Shown here in pieces: positions 38,084 through 46,644 of a DNA stretch of 64,000 nucleotides (the stretch's first letter is position 1; the number at the start of each line of letters is the position of its first letter). The stretch covers positions 2,790,001 through 2,854,000 of the forward strand of contig NZ_AP024883.1 of the NCBI RefSeq assembly GCF_024346955.1. Direction: 5' to 3'. The position numbers and the translations under genes are program-made. The notes beneath the pieces were generated by a model. It searched no databases and was not told the DNA's origin. It saw nothing but the letters and a program-made list of their open reading frames with translations. This DNA is from Vibrio mangrovi. GTDB lineage: Bacteria; Pseudomonadota; Gammaproteobacteria; Enterobacterales; Vibrionaceae.

Positions 38084-40657
38084 TTACTGTGACATTACTA
38101 TCTGACTCTCTTTTACAGAGAGAAGTATCGGTTTTCCCGGTAGCAGTTCCCCGCTTAGAATCGATTTCGCCAATGGGTTTTCCACAGATTGCTGTATTGC
38201 CCGCTTTAATGGCCTTGCGCCGTAAACAGGGTCATAACCAACCTGAGCGATCAACTCTAACGCTTCATCATCCACTTCAAGTTCATAATCTCTCTCTAGC
38301 ATCCGCTGACGCAAGTGCTCGATCTGAATAGAAGCAATAGACTTAATTTGTCCTTTACCCAGAGGATGGAAAACAACACTTTCATCAATCCGGTTCAGGA
38401 ACTCTGGCCTGAAGTGTTTACTGACAACATCCATAACCTGCTCTTTCATCGTTTCATAATTCAGCTCTTTAAAATGTTCCTGAATATGAGATGATCCCAA
38501 ATTCGAGGTCATAATGACGACCGTATTACGAAAATCAACCGTTCTACCCTGCCCATCAGTCAGACGCCCATCATCCAATACCTGAAGCAGAATGTTAAAG
38601 ACATCCACATGTGCCTTTTCAACTTCATCAAGCAAAATTACAGAATATGGTTTTCTCCGGACCGCTTCTGTCAGATATCCACCTTCTTCATATCCGACAT
38701 AACCGGGAGGTGCACCAACCAGACGTGCAACAGAATGTTTTTCCATAAACTCAGACATATCGATCCGAACCATCGCATCATCACTGTCAAACATAAAGTT
38801 TGCTAATGCCTTGCATAATTCGGTCTTCCCGACACCAGTTGGTCCAAGAAACAGGAATGAACCAATTGGACGGTTCGGATCAGACAGACCGGCCCGGCTA
38901 CGACGAATTGCATTAGATACAACCTCTACAGCTTCTCCCTGCCCAATAACCCGCTTATGCAGCATATTTTCCATACGCAGCAGTTTTTCTTTTTCAGCTT
39001 CAAGCATTTTGGAAACCGGAATACCAGTCTGTTTTGACAATACCTCAGCAATCTCAGCATCTGTTACTTTGTTTTTCAGTAATGTCATCTCCTGCATTTC
39101 AGCCTGAGCCGCCAAATCAAGTTGTTTTTCGAGTTCAGGTATTCTGCCGTATTGCAGTTCTGACATGCGGCTCAGATCTGTCGCTCTTCGGGCTACTTCA
39201 AGATCCAAACGAGCCTGTTCCAGTTCAGCCTTGATGTGTTGAGTTCCGGAAAGAGCAGCTTTTTCAGCATTCCAGACTTCTTCCAGTTCCGCATACTCCC
39301 GCTCTTTCTCCTGCAGTTCTTCATTGAGAATATCCAGCCTTTTTTCGCTGGCGTCATCGTGCTCATTACTTAAAGCCTGCTGCTCTATTTTTAACTGAAC
39401 AATTTTCCGCTCTAACTTATCTAACGCTTCCGGTTTTGAATCAATCTGTAGACGGATACTCGAAGCAGCCTCATCAATCAGGTCAATCGCCTTATCCGGT
39501 AGCTGCCGATCTGAAATATAACGGTGGGATAAACTCGCAGCTGAAACAATCGCCGGATCAGTAATTTCAACATGATGATGCAACTCATAGCGTTCTTTCA
39601 GACCGCGTAAAATCGCGACGGTATCTTCGACAGTCGGCTCATCAACCAACACTTTCTGGAAGCGGCGTTCAAGGGCTGCATCTTTCTCAATATACTGACG
39701 ATATTCATCCAGTGTTGTAGCACCAACACAGTGAAGTTCACCCCGGGCTAATGCCGGTTTCAGCATATTTCCGGCATCCATTGAACCTTCCCCTTTACCG
39801 GCGCCGACCATGGTATGAAGCTCATCAATGAACAGAATGATGTTTCCTTCTTCTTTCGCCAGTTCATTCAGTACCGATTTCAGACGTTCTTCAAACTCAC
39901 CGCGATATTTTGCACCAGCAACCAGAGCTCCCATATCTAAAGACAGAACCCGCCGTCCACGAAGCCCTTCCGGAACTTCACTATTCACAATTCGCTGCGC
40001 CAACCCTTCAACAATTGCGGTTTTCCCTACTCCCGGCTCACCAATAATGACGGGATTATTTTTAGTCCGGCGTTGCAGTACCTGAATCGTGCGTCTGATT
40101 TCATCATCTCGCCCAATCACAGGATCTAATTTGCCCTGTTCTGCACGTTCGGTCAGGTCAATGGTGTATTTTTCAAGTGCCTGGCGTAACTCTTCTGCAT
40201 TCGGGTCATTGACTTTCTGTCCACCACGAATTTTTTCGATCGCATCTGAAACTTTCTTTTCAGTCAAACCGATCTCTTTCAGAAGTTCACCCAACGGGCC
40301 TTTATCTTCTAAGGCAGCCAAGAGAAAAATTTCAGAAGAAATATAGGCGTCTTGGCGTTTCTGTGCGACTTTGTCACATAAATTCAGAAGAGATCCCATT
40401 GCATTAGAGAGTTGAACTTCACCTCCAATCCCACTCACTTTGGGAAGACGGTCGAGCATTTCTCCAAGCTTTGAACGCAAATGCATGACATCCACATCAA
40501 GCATGGTCAACAATGGCCGAATCGGACTACCGTTCTGATCCAGCAATGAAACCATTAAATGGACAGGTTCGATGTATTGATGATCACGCCCAAGTGCAAG
40601 TGACTGAGCATCAGAAATAGCAATCTGGAATTTGCTGGTAAATCGGTCAAGACGCAT
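38084..40657 (-). CDS. clpB: ClpB protein disaggregase
   Basis: An Hsp100 AAA+ hexamer that, with DnaK, pulls proteins out of aggregates. At 857 residues it has the full layout: N-domain (1-about 145), first AAA+ module with Walker A GEPGVGKTAIVEG and Walker B IILFIDELH, the coiled-coil middle domain (about 410-525, rich in Glu/Lys/Leu), and the second AAA+ module with Walker A GPTGVGKTELCKA and Walker B VILLDEVEK. It has a sigma-32 promoter of its own 50-80 bp upstream of the ATG and a terminator right after the stop. Confidence 0.98.
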   Translation of the reverse strand: MRLDRFTSKFQIAISDAQSLALGRDHQYIEPVHLMVSLLDQNGSPIRPLLTMLDVDVMHLRSKLGEMLDRLPKVSGIGGEVQLSNAMGSLLNLCDKVAQKRQDAYISSEIFLLAALEDKGPLGELLKEIGLTEKKVSDAIEKIRGGQKVNDPNAEELRQALEKYTIDLTERAEQGKLDPVIGRDDEIRRTIQVLQRRTKNNPVIIGEPGVGKTAIVEGLAQRIVNSEVPEGLRGRRVLSLDMGALVAGAKYRGEFEERLKSVLNELAKEEGNIILFIDELHTMVGAGKGEGSMDAGNMLKPALARGELHCVGATTLDEYRQYIEKDAALERRFQKVLVDEPTVEDTVAILRGLKERYELHHHVEITDPAIVSAASLSHRYISDRQLPDKAIDLIDEAASSIRLQIDSKPEALDKLERKIVQLKIEQQALSNEHDDASEKRLDILNEELQEKEREYAELEEVWNAEKAALSGTQHIKAELEQARLDLEVARRATDLSRMSELQYGRIPELEKQLDLAAQAEMQEMTLLKNKVTDAEIAEVLSKQTGIPVSKMLEAEKEKLLRMENMLHKRVIGQGEAVEVVSNAIRRSRAGLSDPNRPIGSFLFLGPTGVGKTELCKALANFMFDSDDAMVRIDMSEFMEKHSVARLVGAPPGYVGYEEGGYLTEAVRRKPYSVILLDEVEKAHVDVFNILLQVLDDGRLTDGQGRTVDFRNTVVIMTSNLGSSHIQEHFKELNYETMKEQVMDVVSKHFRPEFLNRIDESVVFHPLGKGQIKSIASIQIEHLRQRMLERDYELEVDDEALELIAQVGYDPVYGARPLKRAIQQSVENPLAKSILSGELLPGKPILLSVKESQIVMSQ

Positions 40658-40705
40658 ATACCTATCTCCTGTTTTCTCCGGAGCAATAAAACTTCACTGT
40701 TAGAA

Positions 40706-40734
40706 AAATGGATACGTCTTGTCGTTTTTTCAAG
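40706..40734 (-). promoter_or_regulatory. Sigma-32 heat-shock promoter of clpB
   Basis: On the minus strand CTTGAAA (40728-40734, preceded by CCC) with a 14-bp spacer to ATCCATTT (40706-40713). This fits the RpoH consensus CTTGAAA-N11-16-CCCCATNT well in the -35 and partly in the -10. Confidence 0.75.
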
Positions 40735-40765
40735 GGGCAGAATCAAATCACCAACATAAAAATAG

Positions 40766-41488
40766 TTATTCGATCCAAATAAATGAGGCTTGTCTTCCTG
40801 TTACACCATCCCGCCGGAAAGAAAAGAAATTGTGTGAGTCACTGTATGTACATAAACCACTGGCAGAAACACGCTCAACCCCAATCCGGTGCAGACGCTG
40901 TTTTGCCAGCATCTCCAGATCTGCAGACCATTTCCCGACCTGTTCCCGTGCTTCAAATGCTTGTTCGGCAACCGGATCGTTTCTGGTAAACGCTTCAACA
41001 ACATCATCCCCGACTTCAAACGCGGTTTTGCCAATGGCCGGCCCCAACCACACCATCACCTCGCCAGAAAAGCAGGAGACAGCTTCCTCTAGAATCCCGT
41101 GAGCCAGTCCCCGCCATCCGGCGTGGACCGCAGCAACCTCCGTTCCGGCGGTGTTAGTCAGCAAAACAGGAAGACAGTCTGCGGTCATAACAGCACATAC
41201 AATACCGGGGTTCTGAGTAAAAATACCATCAGCATCCAATGCCTTATCCGTAGGCTGATCAACTGACAGTACTGTGGTCGAATGAGTCTGATTCATCCAT
41301 ACCGGCGCAGATGGCATGCCCGCATACGCAATAACCCGTTTGCGATTTTCAGCAACATGCTCCGGTACATCACCAACATGCATCCCCAGATTCAGACTTT
41401 TATATTTCCCCGTCGAAACACCCTGTTGTCGCGTCGAAGAAACAGCCCGAATTCCGGGAGGAAGCTGCCAGTCAGGTGTAATCATCAT
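40766..41488 (-). CDS. pgeF: Peptidoglycan editing factor PgeF (YfiH family)
   Basis: A 240-residue cytoplasmic enzyme of the YfiH/laccase-domain family. In E. coli it removes wrongly made UDP-MurNAc-Ser, and relatives cleave purine nucleosides. The metal-site residues are visible in NQTHST, TADCLPVLL and VHAGWRGLAHG. Its ATG (two in tandem, 41488 and 41485) overlaps the rluD stop by 4 bp, so translation is coupled. The rluD-pgeF-clpB order is conserved in gammaproteobacteria. The older name polyphenol oxidase reflects weak side activity. Confidence 0.93.
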   Translation of the reverse strand: MMITPDWQLPPGIRAVSSTRQQGVSTGKYKSLNLGMHVGDVPEHVAENRKRVIAYAGMPSAPVWMNQTHSTTVLSVDQPTDKALDADGIFTQNPGIVCAVMTADCLPVLLTNTAGTEVAAVHAGWRGLAHGILEEAVSCFSGEVMVWLGPAIGKTAFEVGDDVVEAFTRNDPVAEQAFEAREQVGKWSADLEMLAKQRLHRIGVERVSASGLCTYSDSHNFFSFRRDGVTGRQASFIWIE

Positions 41489-42462
41489 GAATACTCATCT
41501 TGTCCGTACTTATTTGCATCGTCACGTAGAGCTTCTGTCAGAGTAACCATATCCTCAGGAACCGGGGCATGGAACTCCAGTGCATCTCCCGTAATCGGAT
41601 GCTCAAATTTCAGCATAACCGCATGCAGAGCCTGACGATCAAAGTTTCTAATCAATTCAACAACCAGCTCATCAGCCCCTTTAGGAATTCTGACCCGCCC
41701 ACCATAAGCAATATCCCCAAGCAGAGGATGCTGAATCGATGCCATATGCACACGAATCTGGTGAGTACGGCCGGTTTCCAGACGAAGCCGGATCCGGGTA
41801 TGTTCACGGAAATGTTCAGCAACCCGGTAATGTGTCACTGCCGGTTTCCCCATTGGGGATACTGCCATTAATGTCCGCTTTGTCGGATGCCTCCCGATCG
41901 GTTTATCAACAACACCACCGGCTGTCATTGTCCCTATTGCAATCGCCTCATATTCACGGGTAATTTTTCTTTTCTGGAGTGCCCGGACTAAACGGGTTTG
42001 AGCCGGAACGGTTTTCGCAACAACCATCAATCCAGTGGTGTCTTTGTCCAAACGGTGGACAATACCGGCTCTCGGCACCTCGGCAATCTGCGGATAATGA
42101 TGCAGTAAAGCGTTCAGAACCGTACCATCAGGAGTCCCTGCCCCCGGGTGAACGACAAAATCTCGCGGTTTATTGATCACCAGAATATCATCATCTTCAT
42201 AGACAATATCCAAGGCGATATCCTGAGGAAGCCAGCGTTCCTCGTCTTCCAGTTCAGCCTGAAGAACAATTTCTTCACCACCCATCACTTTCTGACGAGG
42301 TTTCGTTACCACTTCTCCATCGACAACAACTTTCCCGGATAGTAACCATTCTTTCAGACGGGAACGGGAAAAATCAGAAAACAACTCGGCAATCGCCTGA
42401 TCCAGACGCTGCCCTAATTGACTATCTTTTACGGTATTCTTTAATTCAATCTGCTGAGCCAT
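41485..42462 (-). CDS. rluD: 23S rRNA pseudouridine synthase RluD
   Basis: RluD makes pseudouridines 1911, 1915 and 1917 in helix 69 of 23S rRNA. The ATG at 42462 (MAQQIELKNTVKDSQLGQRLDQ) gives 325 residues and matches the E. coli start. A TTG seven codons upstream is possible but not expected. An S4 RNA-binding domain spans about 18-75, and the catalytic Asp is D139 in HRLDKDTTGL, the same number as in E. coli. It is divergent from bamD, as in other gammaproteobacteria, and overlaps pgeF. Confidence 0.96.
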   Translation of the reverse strand: MAQQIELKNTVKDSQLGQRLDQAIAELFSDFSRSRLKEWLLSGKVVVDGEVVTKPRQKVMGGEEIVLQAELEDEERWLPQDIALDIVYEDDDILVINKPRDFVVHPGAGTPDGTVLNALLHHYPQIAEVPRAGIVHRLDKDTTGLMVVAKTVPAQTRLVRALQKRKITREYEAIAIGTMTAGGVVDKPIGRHPTKRTLMAVSPMGKPAVTHYRVAEHFREHTRIRLRLETGRTHQIRVHMASIQHPLLGDIAYGGRVRIPKGADELVVELIRNFDRQALHAVMLKFEHPITGDALEFHAPVPEDMVTLTEALRDDANKYGQDEYS

Positions 42463-42615
42463 ATCGAACTTTTTAAAAAACAAGGAGACTAATAGTCCCT
42501 AGTATGGATAAAATAATGCGCTTATTGTATCTGTTACCACTGAGAAAGTAACGTAACCTTTTACAAAGAGAACTTTCACTGAACTATTTTGATATTAAAG
42601 GAAGCCACTTCTGAC

Positions 42616-43341
42616 ATGAAATACCAAGCTTTATCAGGTCTACTTGCGCTTACACTTCTTGCGGGATGCTCAAGCAGTGAACATGTTGTTCCCGACATCC
42701 CGCCGTCACAACTCTATTCAGAAGCCAAAGTCTCTTTACAAAGTGGTAATTGGAGCAGTGCGATTGAAAAACTGGAAGCGATGGATTCGCGTTATCCGTT
42801 CGGAGCGTACTCAAAACAGGTCCAGCTTGATCTCATTTATGCCTACTATAAAAGTGATCAGCTAGCCATGAGTCTGGCAACTATCGATCGCTTTATGCGT
42901 CTGAATCCAACCCATGAAAAAATAGATTGGGTACTTTATATGCGAGGCCTGACTAATATCGCCCAAGATACGAACTTCATGCAGGAACTGTTTAATATTG
43001 ATCGTTCGGATCGGGATCCGGAACCCGCCAAAGAAGCCTTTGCTGATTTTAAGAAATTACTTCAGCGCTACCCGGACAGTCCTTATGCTAAAGACGCGCA
43101 CCAGCGGCTTTATGCATTAAAAAACCGACTGGCTAACTATGACCTGGCAACAGCAGATTTTTATCTGAGAAGAGAAGCATGGATTGCAGCAATTAAACGG
43201 TGTCAGGAATTACAGAAAACATTCCCGGATACGGAAGCGGCGAAAAAGTCATTACGAATCCAGTTAGAAGCCTACCAAAAACTGGGGTTAACCGATGCAG
43301 CCAAGAGAACTCAGTCGCTCATCGCATTGAACCCTCTCTAA
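42616..43341 (+). CDS. bamD: BamD outer-membrane assembly lipoprotein
   Basis: An essential lipoprotein of the BAM complex that inserts beta-barrel proteins into the outer membrane. The 241-residue product has a lipoprotein signal (MKYQALSGLLALTLLAGCSS, acylated Cys18) and five tetratricopeptide-like helical repeats (for example AKVSLQSGNWSSAIEKLEAM and DFKKLLQRYPDSPYAKDA). An upstream TTG in frame at 42589 is rejected because it would bury the signal peptide. It is divergent from rluD. Confidence 0.96.
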   Translation: MKYQALSGLLALTLLAGCSSSEHVVPDIPPSQLYSEAKVSLQSGNWSSAIEKLEAMDSRYPFGAYSKQVQLDLIYAYYKSDQLAMSLATIDRFMRLNPTHEKIDWVLYMRGLTNIAQDTNFMQELFNIDRSDRDPEPAKEAFADFKKLLQRYPDSPYAKDAHQRLYALKNRLANYDLATADFYLRREAWIAAIKRCQELQKTFPDTEAAKKSLRIQLEAYQKLGLTDAAKRTQSLIALNPL

Positions 43342-43673
43342 CAATTTGACACTGACTCCCAGCTCCCCGAAAAACAAGTATGATTTGGGGAGCAAAGATA
43401 GCTTTTTAAATCAACTACTTTGATGTCATTTTTACAGGTCGAAAAAAACCACTAAAAAACAGATATTTTTCAGTTCAACCTTTCTCTAATCTATCGTGGC
43501 GTAAAATATTCTCAACCCTTTTTTCACTTTCTCTCGATGACTCTTTGCGACAGATCACGTTTGAATCGATGCCAGAATTCCTCATTCATTTAAATGATCA
43601 ATGTCACATTTTTTCCACCTCAAACAGGTACTCTGAAAGTAATCCAGATGGGATCGCAACAGAGGAATCACGT
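43342..43673 (+). other. Intergenic region between bamD and raiA
   Basis: This 332-bp gap holds a 7-bp hairpin (GCTCCCC at 43362-43368, GGGGAGC at 43387-43393) with an 18-base loop that may end bamD transcription. The remainder must contain the raiA promoter and leader. An open frame continues upstream of raiA to 43545 but lacks a ribosome site and family similarity. Confidence 0.45.
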
Positions 43674-43997
43674 ATGAAAGTAAACATTATCGGTAAAAAC
43701 ATTGAAGTCACCTCTGCAATCCGTGAGCATATCGAAGGGAAAATAAAAAAACTGGAAAAATGGCAAGTCGACATCATTGGCTGTCAGACCACTTTCCAGG
43801 AAGAACCGGATAAAAAGAAAAAATTTGAAGCTATTATCTCTATTCCCAAAGGGCAACTCGTCGCCTCAGCAACACATGACGACTTATATATTGCCGTCAA
43901 TGAAGTCGAACAAAAACTGGAACGCCAACTCAACAAGCTGAGACACAAACCAGAAGCCAGACGGACCGACAAGATCACCCCGTCAGCAACCTTGTAA
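43674..43997 (+). CDS. raiA: Ribosome-associated translation inhibitor RaiA (YfiA/HPF family)
   Basis: A 107-residue stationary-phase and cold-shock factor that binds the decoding region of the 30S subunit and keeps 70S ribosomes idle. The start MKVNIIGKNIEVTSAIREHI follows GAGGAA at good spacing. The beta-alpha-beta-beta-beta-alpha fold is visible (KIKKLEKWQVDIIG, FEAIISIPKGQLVASATHDDLYIAV). The C-terminal tail ends in Pro-Ser-Ala-Thr-Leu and is short, as in RaiA rather than long HPF. A strong terminator follows, then pheA, the same order as in E. coli. Confidence 0.93.
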   Translation: MKVNIIGKNIEVTSAIREHIEGKIKKLEKWQVDIIGCQTTFQEEPDKKKKFEAIISIPKGQLVASATHDDLYIAVNEVEQKLERQLNKLRHKPEARRTDKITPSATL

Positions 43998-44019
43998 AAA
44001 CAGATCAATACTCCATTTC

Positions 44020-44047
44020 AAACAGCGCTTTCCAGGCGCTGTTTTTT
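44020..44047 (+). terminator. Terminator of raiA
   Basis: AAACAGCGC, loop TTTCCAG, GCGCTGTTT followed by TTTT. A canonical intrinsic terminator 23 bp after the stop. Confidence 0.93.
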
Positions 44048-44050
44048 TGC

Positions 44051-44079
44051 TTGACGCCTTATGGCACCTTGCTTATTGT
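44051..44079 (+). promoter_or_regulatory. Probable pheA promoter
   Basis: -35 TTGACG (44051-44056), 17-bp spacer and -10 TATTGT (44074-44079). It lies right after the raiA terminator and about 175 bp before the pheA ATG, so the transcript has a long leader. Confidence 0.6.
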
Positions 44080-44209
44080 GTCACTAAATTTTCACATTCA
44101 GTTTTATATGCATCAAATAATTCAGCTCCGGAGTCCTATATCAGAATGACAAATTAAGGGAGATTCCAGATTCTGCCCGTCATTTGAGCATATGAAATAA
44201 CAAATGAAG

Positions 44210-44239
44210 GACCTCCTATCATTGTGGAGGTCTTTTCTT
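44210..44239 (+). terminator. Terminator-like hairpin in the pheA leader (possible attenuator)
   Basis: GACCTCC (44210-44216), loop, GGAGGTC (44226-44232) followed by TTTTCTT. It sits between the promoter and the pheA ATG, 15-22 bp before the start codon, where transcript attenuation would act. The only short frames in the leader are not Phe-rich, so the sensing mechanism is unclear. Confidence 0.65.
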
Positions 44240-44253
44240 ATGAGGAAAAAGTT

Positions 44254-45429
44254 ATGACGTCTCAGAAGTACTCTTTACAGGATATCCGCTTAAGACTGAA
44301 CGAGTTAGACGATCAGTTGCTCCAATTACTATCAGAACGCCGAAAACTAAGTATTGAAGTTGCCAAGAGCAAAGTGGAAACAGCCAAACCTGTTCGTGAT
44401 GCCGACAGAGAGCAACAATTACTGGTAAAACTCATCAACAATGGAAAAGAAAAGTACCAGTTGGATGCGCAATACATCACCAAAGTCTTTTATACCATCA
44501 TTGAAGATTCGGTATTGCTGCAACAAACCTATTTGCAGAACTTAGCCAACCCAGCTCATCAGAAACCAACCTCAAGAGTTGCATTTCTCGGAGCGAAAGG
44601 ATCTTATTCACACCTGGCAACCCGTGAATATTTCAGCCGGAAAAACGTCGAACTGGTTGAACTGAACTGTGAACAGTTCAAAGATGTCACCAAAGCAGTT
44701 GAATCAGGGCATGCAGATTACGGCGTTTTACCCATAGAAAATACCAGCTCAGGCTCAATCAACGAAGTGTATGACTTACTGCAACGCACAACACTTCATA
44801 TCGTTGGTGAATTAACATTTCCTATCGAACACTGCCTGTTGGCAACTCAGGACATTCACCTTGAAGATCTAAAAGTACTCTACTCTCACCCACAGCCATT
44901 GCAGCAATGCAGTGAATTTCTGGGGTATTTACAGGGAGTTACGCTGGAGTCGTGCATCAGTACGGCTGACGCCATGCAAAAAGTCAAAGAGATGAACCGC
45001 AGTGATGTCGCGGCAATCGGCAATGCCTCCAGCGGAAAACTATATGGTTTACAACCAATTAAAAATAATATTGCCAACCAGACAGAAAATTATACCCGCT
45101 TTATTATTGTTGCCCGTAAACCTGTTGAAGTTTCTCTGCAAATCCCGGCCAAAACAACTCTCATTATGGCAACCTCACAAGAAGCAGGCTCATTAGTCTC
45201 GACACTTCAGGTTCTGCAAAAGCTGGGAATTAACATGACCAAGCTGGAATCCAGACCAGTGATGGGAAATCCATGGGAAGAAATGTTCTATGTTGATTTA
45301 GAGTCCCATTTGGCTTCAGCTGAAATGCAAAGTGCCTTGAGAGAATTAACCAAATTAACCAAGTTTCTGAAAGTGCTGGGTTGTTACCCAATTGAAAATG
45401 TGAAACCGACACAAGTGGAACAAAACTGA
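44254..45429 (+). CDS. pheA: Bifunctional chorismate mutase / prephenate dehydratase
   Basis: The P-protein converts chorismate to prephenate and then phenylpyruvate, the committed branch to phenylalanine. The ATG at 44254 (MTSQKYSLQDIRLRLNELDD) follows GAGGAA. It gives 391 residues: AroQ-type chorismate mutase (about 1-90), prephenate dehydratase (about 105-285: FLGAKGSYSHLA, GVLPIENTSSGSI, NYTRFIIV) and a C-terminal ACT domain for Phe feedback (about 297-375, with ESRP). Upstream lie its own promoter and a leader hairpin. tyrA and aroF lie about 9 kb away. Confidence 0.97.
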   Translation: MTSQKYSLQDIRLRLNELDDQLLQLLSERRKLSIEVAKSKVETAKPVRDADREQQLLVKLINNGKEKYQLDAQYITKVFYTIIEDSVLLQQTYLQNLANPAHQKPTSRVAFLGAKGSYSHLATREYFSRKNVELVELNCEQFKDVTKAVESGHADYGVLPIENTSSGSINEVYDLLQRTTLHIVGELTFPIEHCLLATQDIHLEDLKVLYSHPQPLQQCSEFLGYLQGVTLESCISTADAMQKVKEMNRSDVAAIGNASSGKLYGLQPIKNNIANQTENYTRFIIVARKPVEVSLQIPAKTTLIMATSQEAGSLVSTLQVLQKLGINMTKLESRPVMGNPWEEMFYVDLESHLASAEMQSALRELTKLTKFLKVLGCYPIENVKPTQVEQN

Positions 45430-45594
45430 GAAACTTATTATTTCCATCCCAGAAAAGCTGACAATACGGCATTGACGACATAGAATGAGCTCAATTAATT
45501 TCCCGTCGTATTGTTGGCCCATCAATAAATGAAAACAACAAGTAGTTTTTTCTCATGAATGGAGCGGATAGCACGTCAGACGCTAAACTTATAA

Positions 45595-46644
45595 ATGATG
45601 AATAAACAACTCGCTAGAATACTGATTCTTATCCTTGTCGGGCTTCCATTCTCTGCTATTTCGGCAGGGCTTAATATTTACCTATGGGAAGATACATTAT
45701 CGAACAAGGTTATATCTGACTGGGAAAGAAAGTTTAATTACCCTTTGAATCTCTTCCATTTTGATAATGATGATGAACGTAGCCTGCTCATGCTGAAAAG
45801 TCTTCAGCTTCCTTTCGATATCATTGTTCTGGATAACGTTTCTGCTCATATTTTTGCACGTCAGGATACCTTCGAAGATCTCTCATCACTGAAAAATCGC
45901 CAATATATTGATCCTCGGTGGAATAAAATCTGTGGTACACATGCCATTCCTTATTTCTGGGGAAGTGTTGGTATTGTCTACAGGAAAAATAAAGTATCTT
46001 CACCACCACAGACATGGTCCGATTTCATCAACCCACCTCCAGAGTTAAAAGGGCACATAGGGATGATTCAGGATAGTGTCGAAACACTACTCCCCTTTTT
46101 GTATGCTCACCATCTGTCGCCGATAACCGACACCCTTTCTGAATTAAAAGCAGCTTATCAGGCGATGACTGAACTGAGCCCCGATATACTTACCTATGAA
46201 TATGCATTGAGTTACGTCAGGAGTCACAAGAACAATGACAACCTATACATGGCATTAGGATATAGCGGAGATCAATCTTCGTTAAATCGATATTTTCAGA
46301 ACAATAACTGGAAATTCGTCACACCGGCAGGACCACAATTTCTTTGGGTTGACTGCATGGCAATAAACAGTAATTCAGAAAATAAAAAAGCAGCAAAAGA
46401 CTTTCTGAATTATCTGATGCAACCCGATATCGCGGCTCAGAATGCTTTGGATATTGGTGCTGCAACCCCAAATAAGGCAGCATTAAAATTGCTGCCTCCA
46501 AGTTTTATTCATGACAAGAGTATTTTTCCACCAATCAATAAAATGAAAAACACAATGATTGATTCGGAATTATCACCACTGAATTTGAATATACGGGCAA
46601 AAATCATCAACAGTCTGATAAATCAACATGAAGCTCAACCATAG
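45595..46644 (+). CDS. nspS: NspS-like periplasmic polyamine-binding protein
   Basis: A PotD-family solute-binding protein (349 residues) with a signal peptide of about 23 residues ending AISA, then LNIYLWEDTLS typical of PotD relatives, and GTHAIPYFWGSVGIVYRK. No transporter genes are near. Instead its 3' end overlaps by 17 bp a GGDEF/EAL gene, the nspS-mbaA pair of V. cholerae, where NspS binds norspermidine or spermidine and signals through MbaA to control biofilm. Orthology is supported by neighbours pheA and yjjX, the same as in V. cholerae. No good ribosome site precedes the tandem ATGs. Confidence 0.87.
   Translation: MMNKQLARILILILVGLPFSAISAGLNIYLWEDTLSNKVISDWERKFNYPLNLFHFDNDDERSLLMLKSLQLPFDIIVLDNVSAHIFARQDTFEDLSSLKNRQYIDPRWNKICGTHAIPYFWGSVGIVYRKNKVSSPPQTWSDFINPPPELKGHIGMIQDSVETLLPFLYAHHLSPITDTLSELKAAYQAMTELSPDILTYEYALSYVRSHKNNDNLYMALGYSGDQSSLNRYFQNNNWKFVTPAGPQFLWVDCMAINSNSENKKAAKDFLNYLMQPDIAAQNALDIGAATPNKAALKLLPPSFIHDKSIFPPINKMKNTMIDSELSPLNLNIRAKIINSLINQHEAQP

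Noticed and set aside
42463..42483. TTG start for RluD seven codons upstream
   Set aside because: The ATG at 42462 matches the E. coli protein start exactly and sets the catalytic Asp at 139.
43545..43673. Upstream extension of RaiA by 43 residues
   Set aside because: No family similarity; the ATG at 43674 has a good ribosome site and begins with the conserved fold.
44109..44150. Leader peptide frame before pheA as a classical attenuator peptide
   Set aside because: It contains no run of Phe codons and no ribosome site, so it does not support the enterobacterial mechanism.
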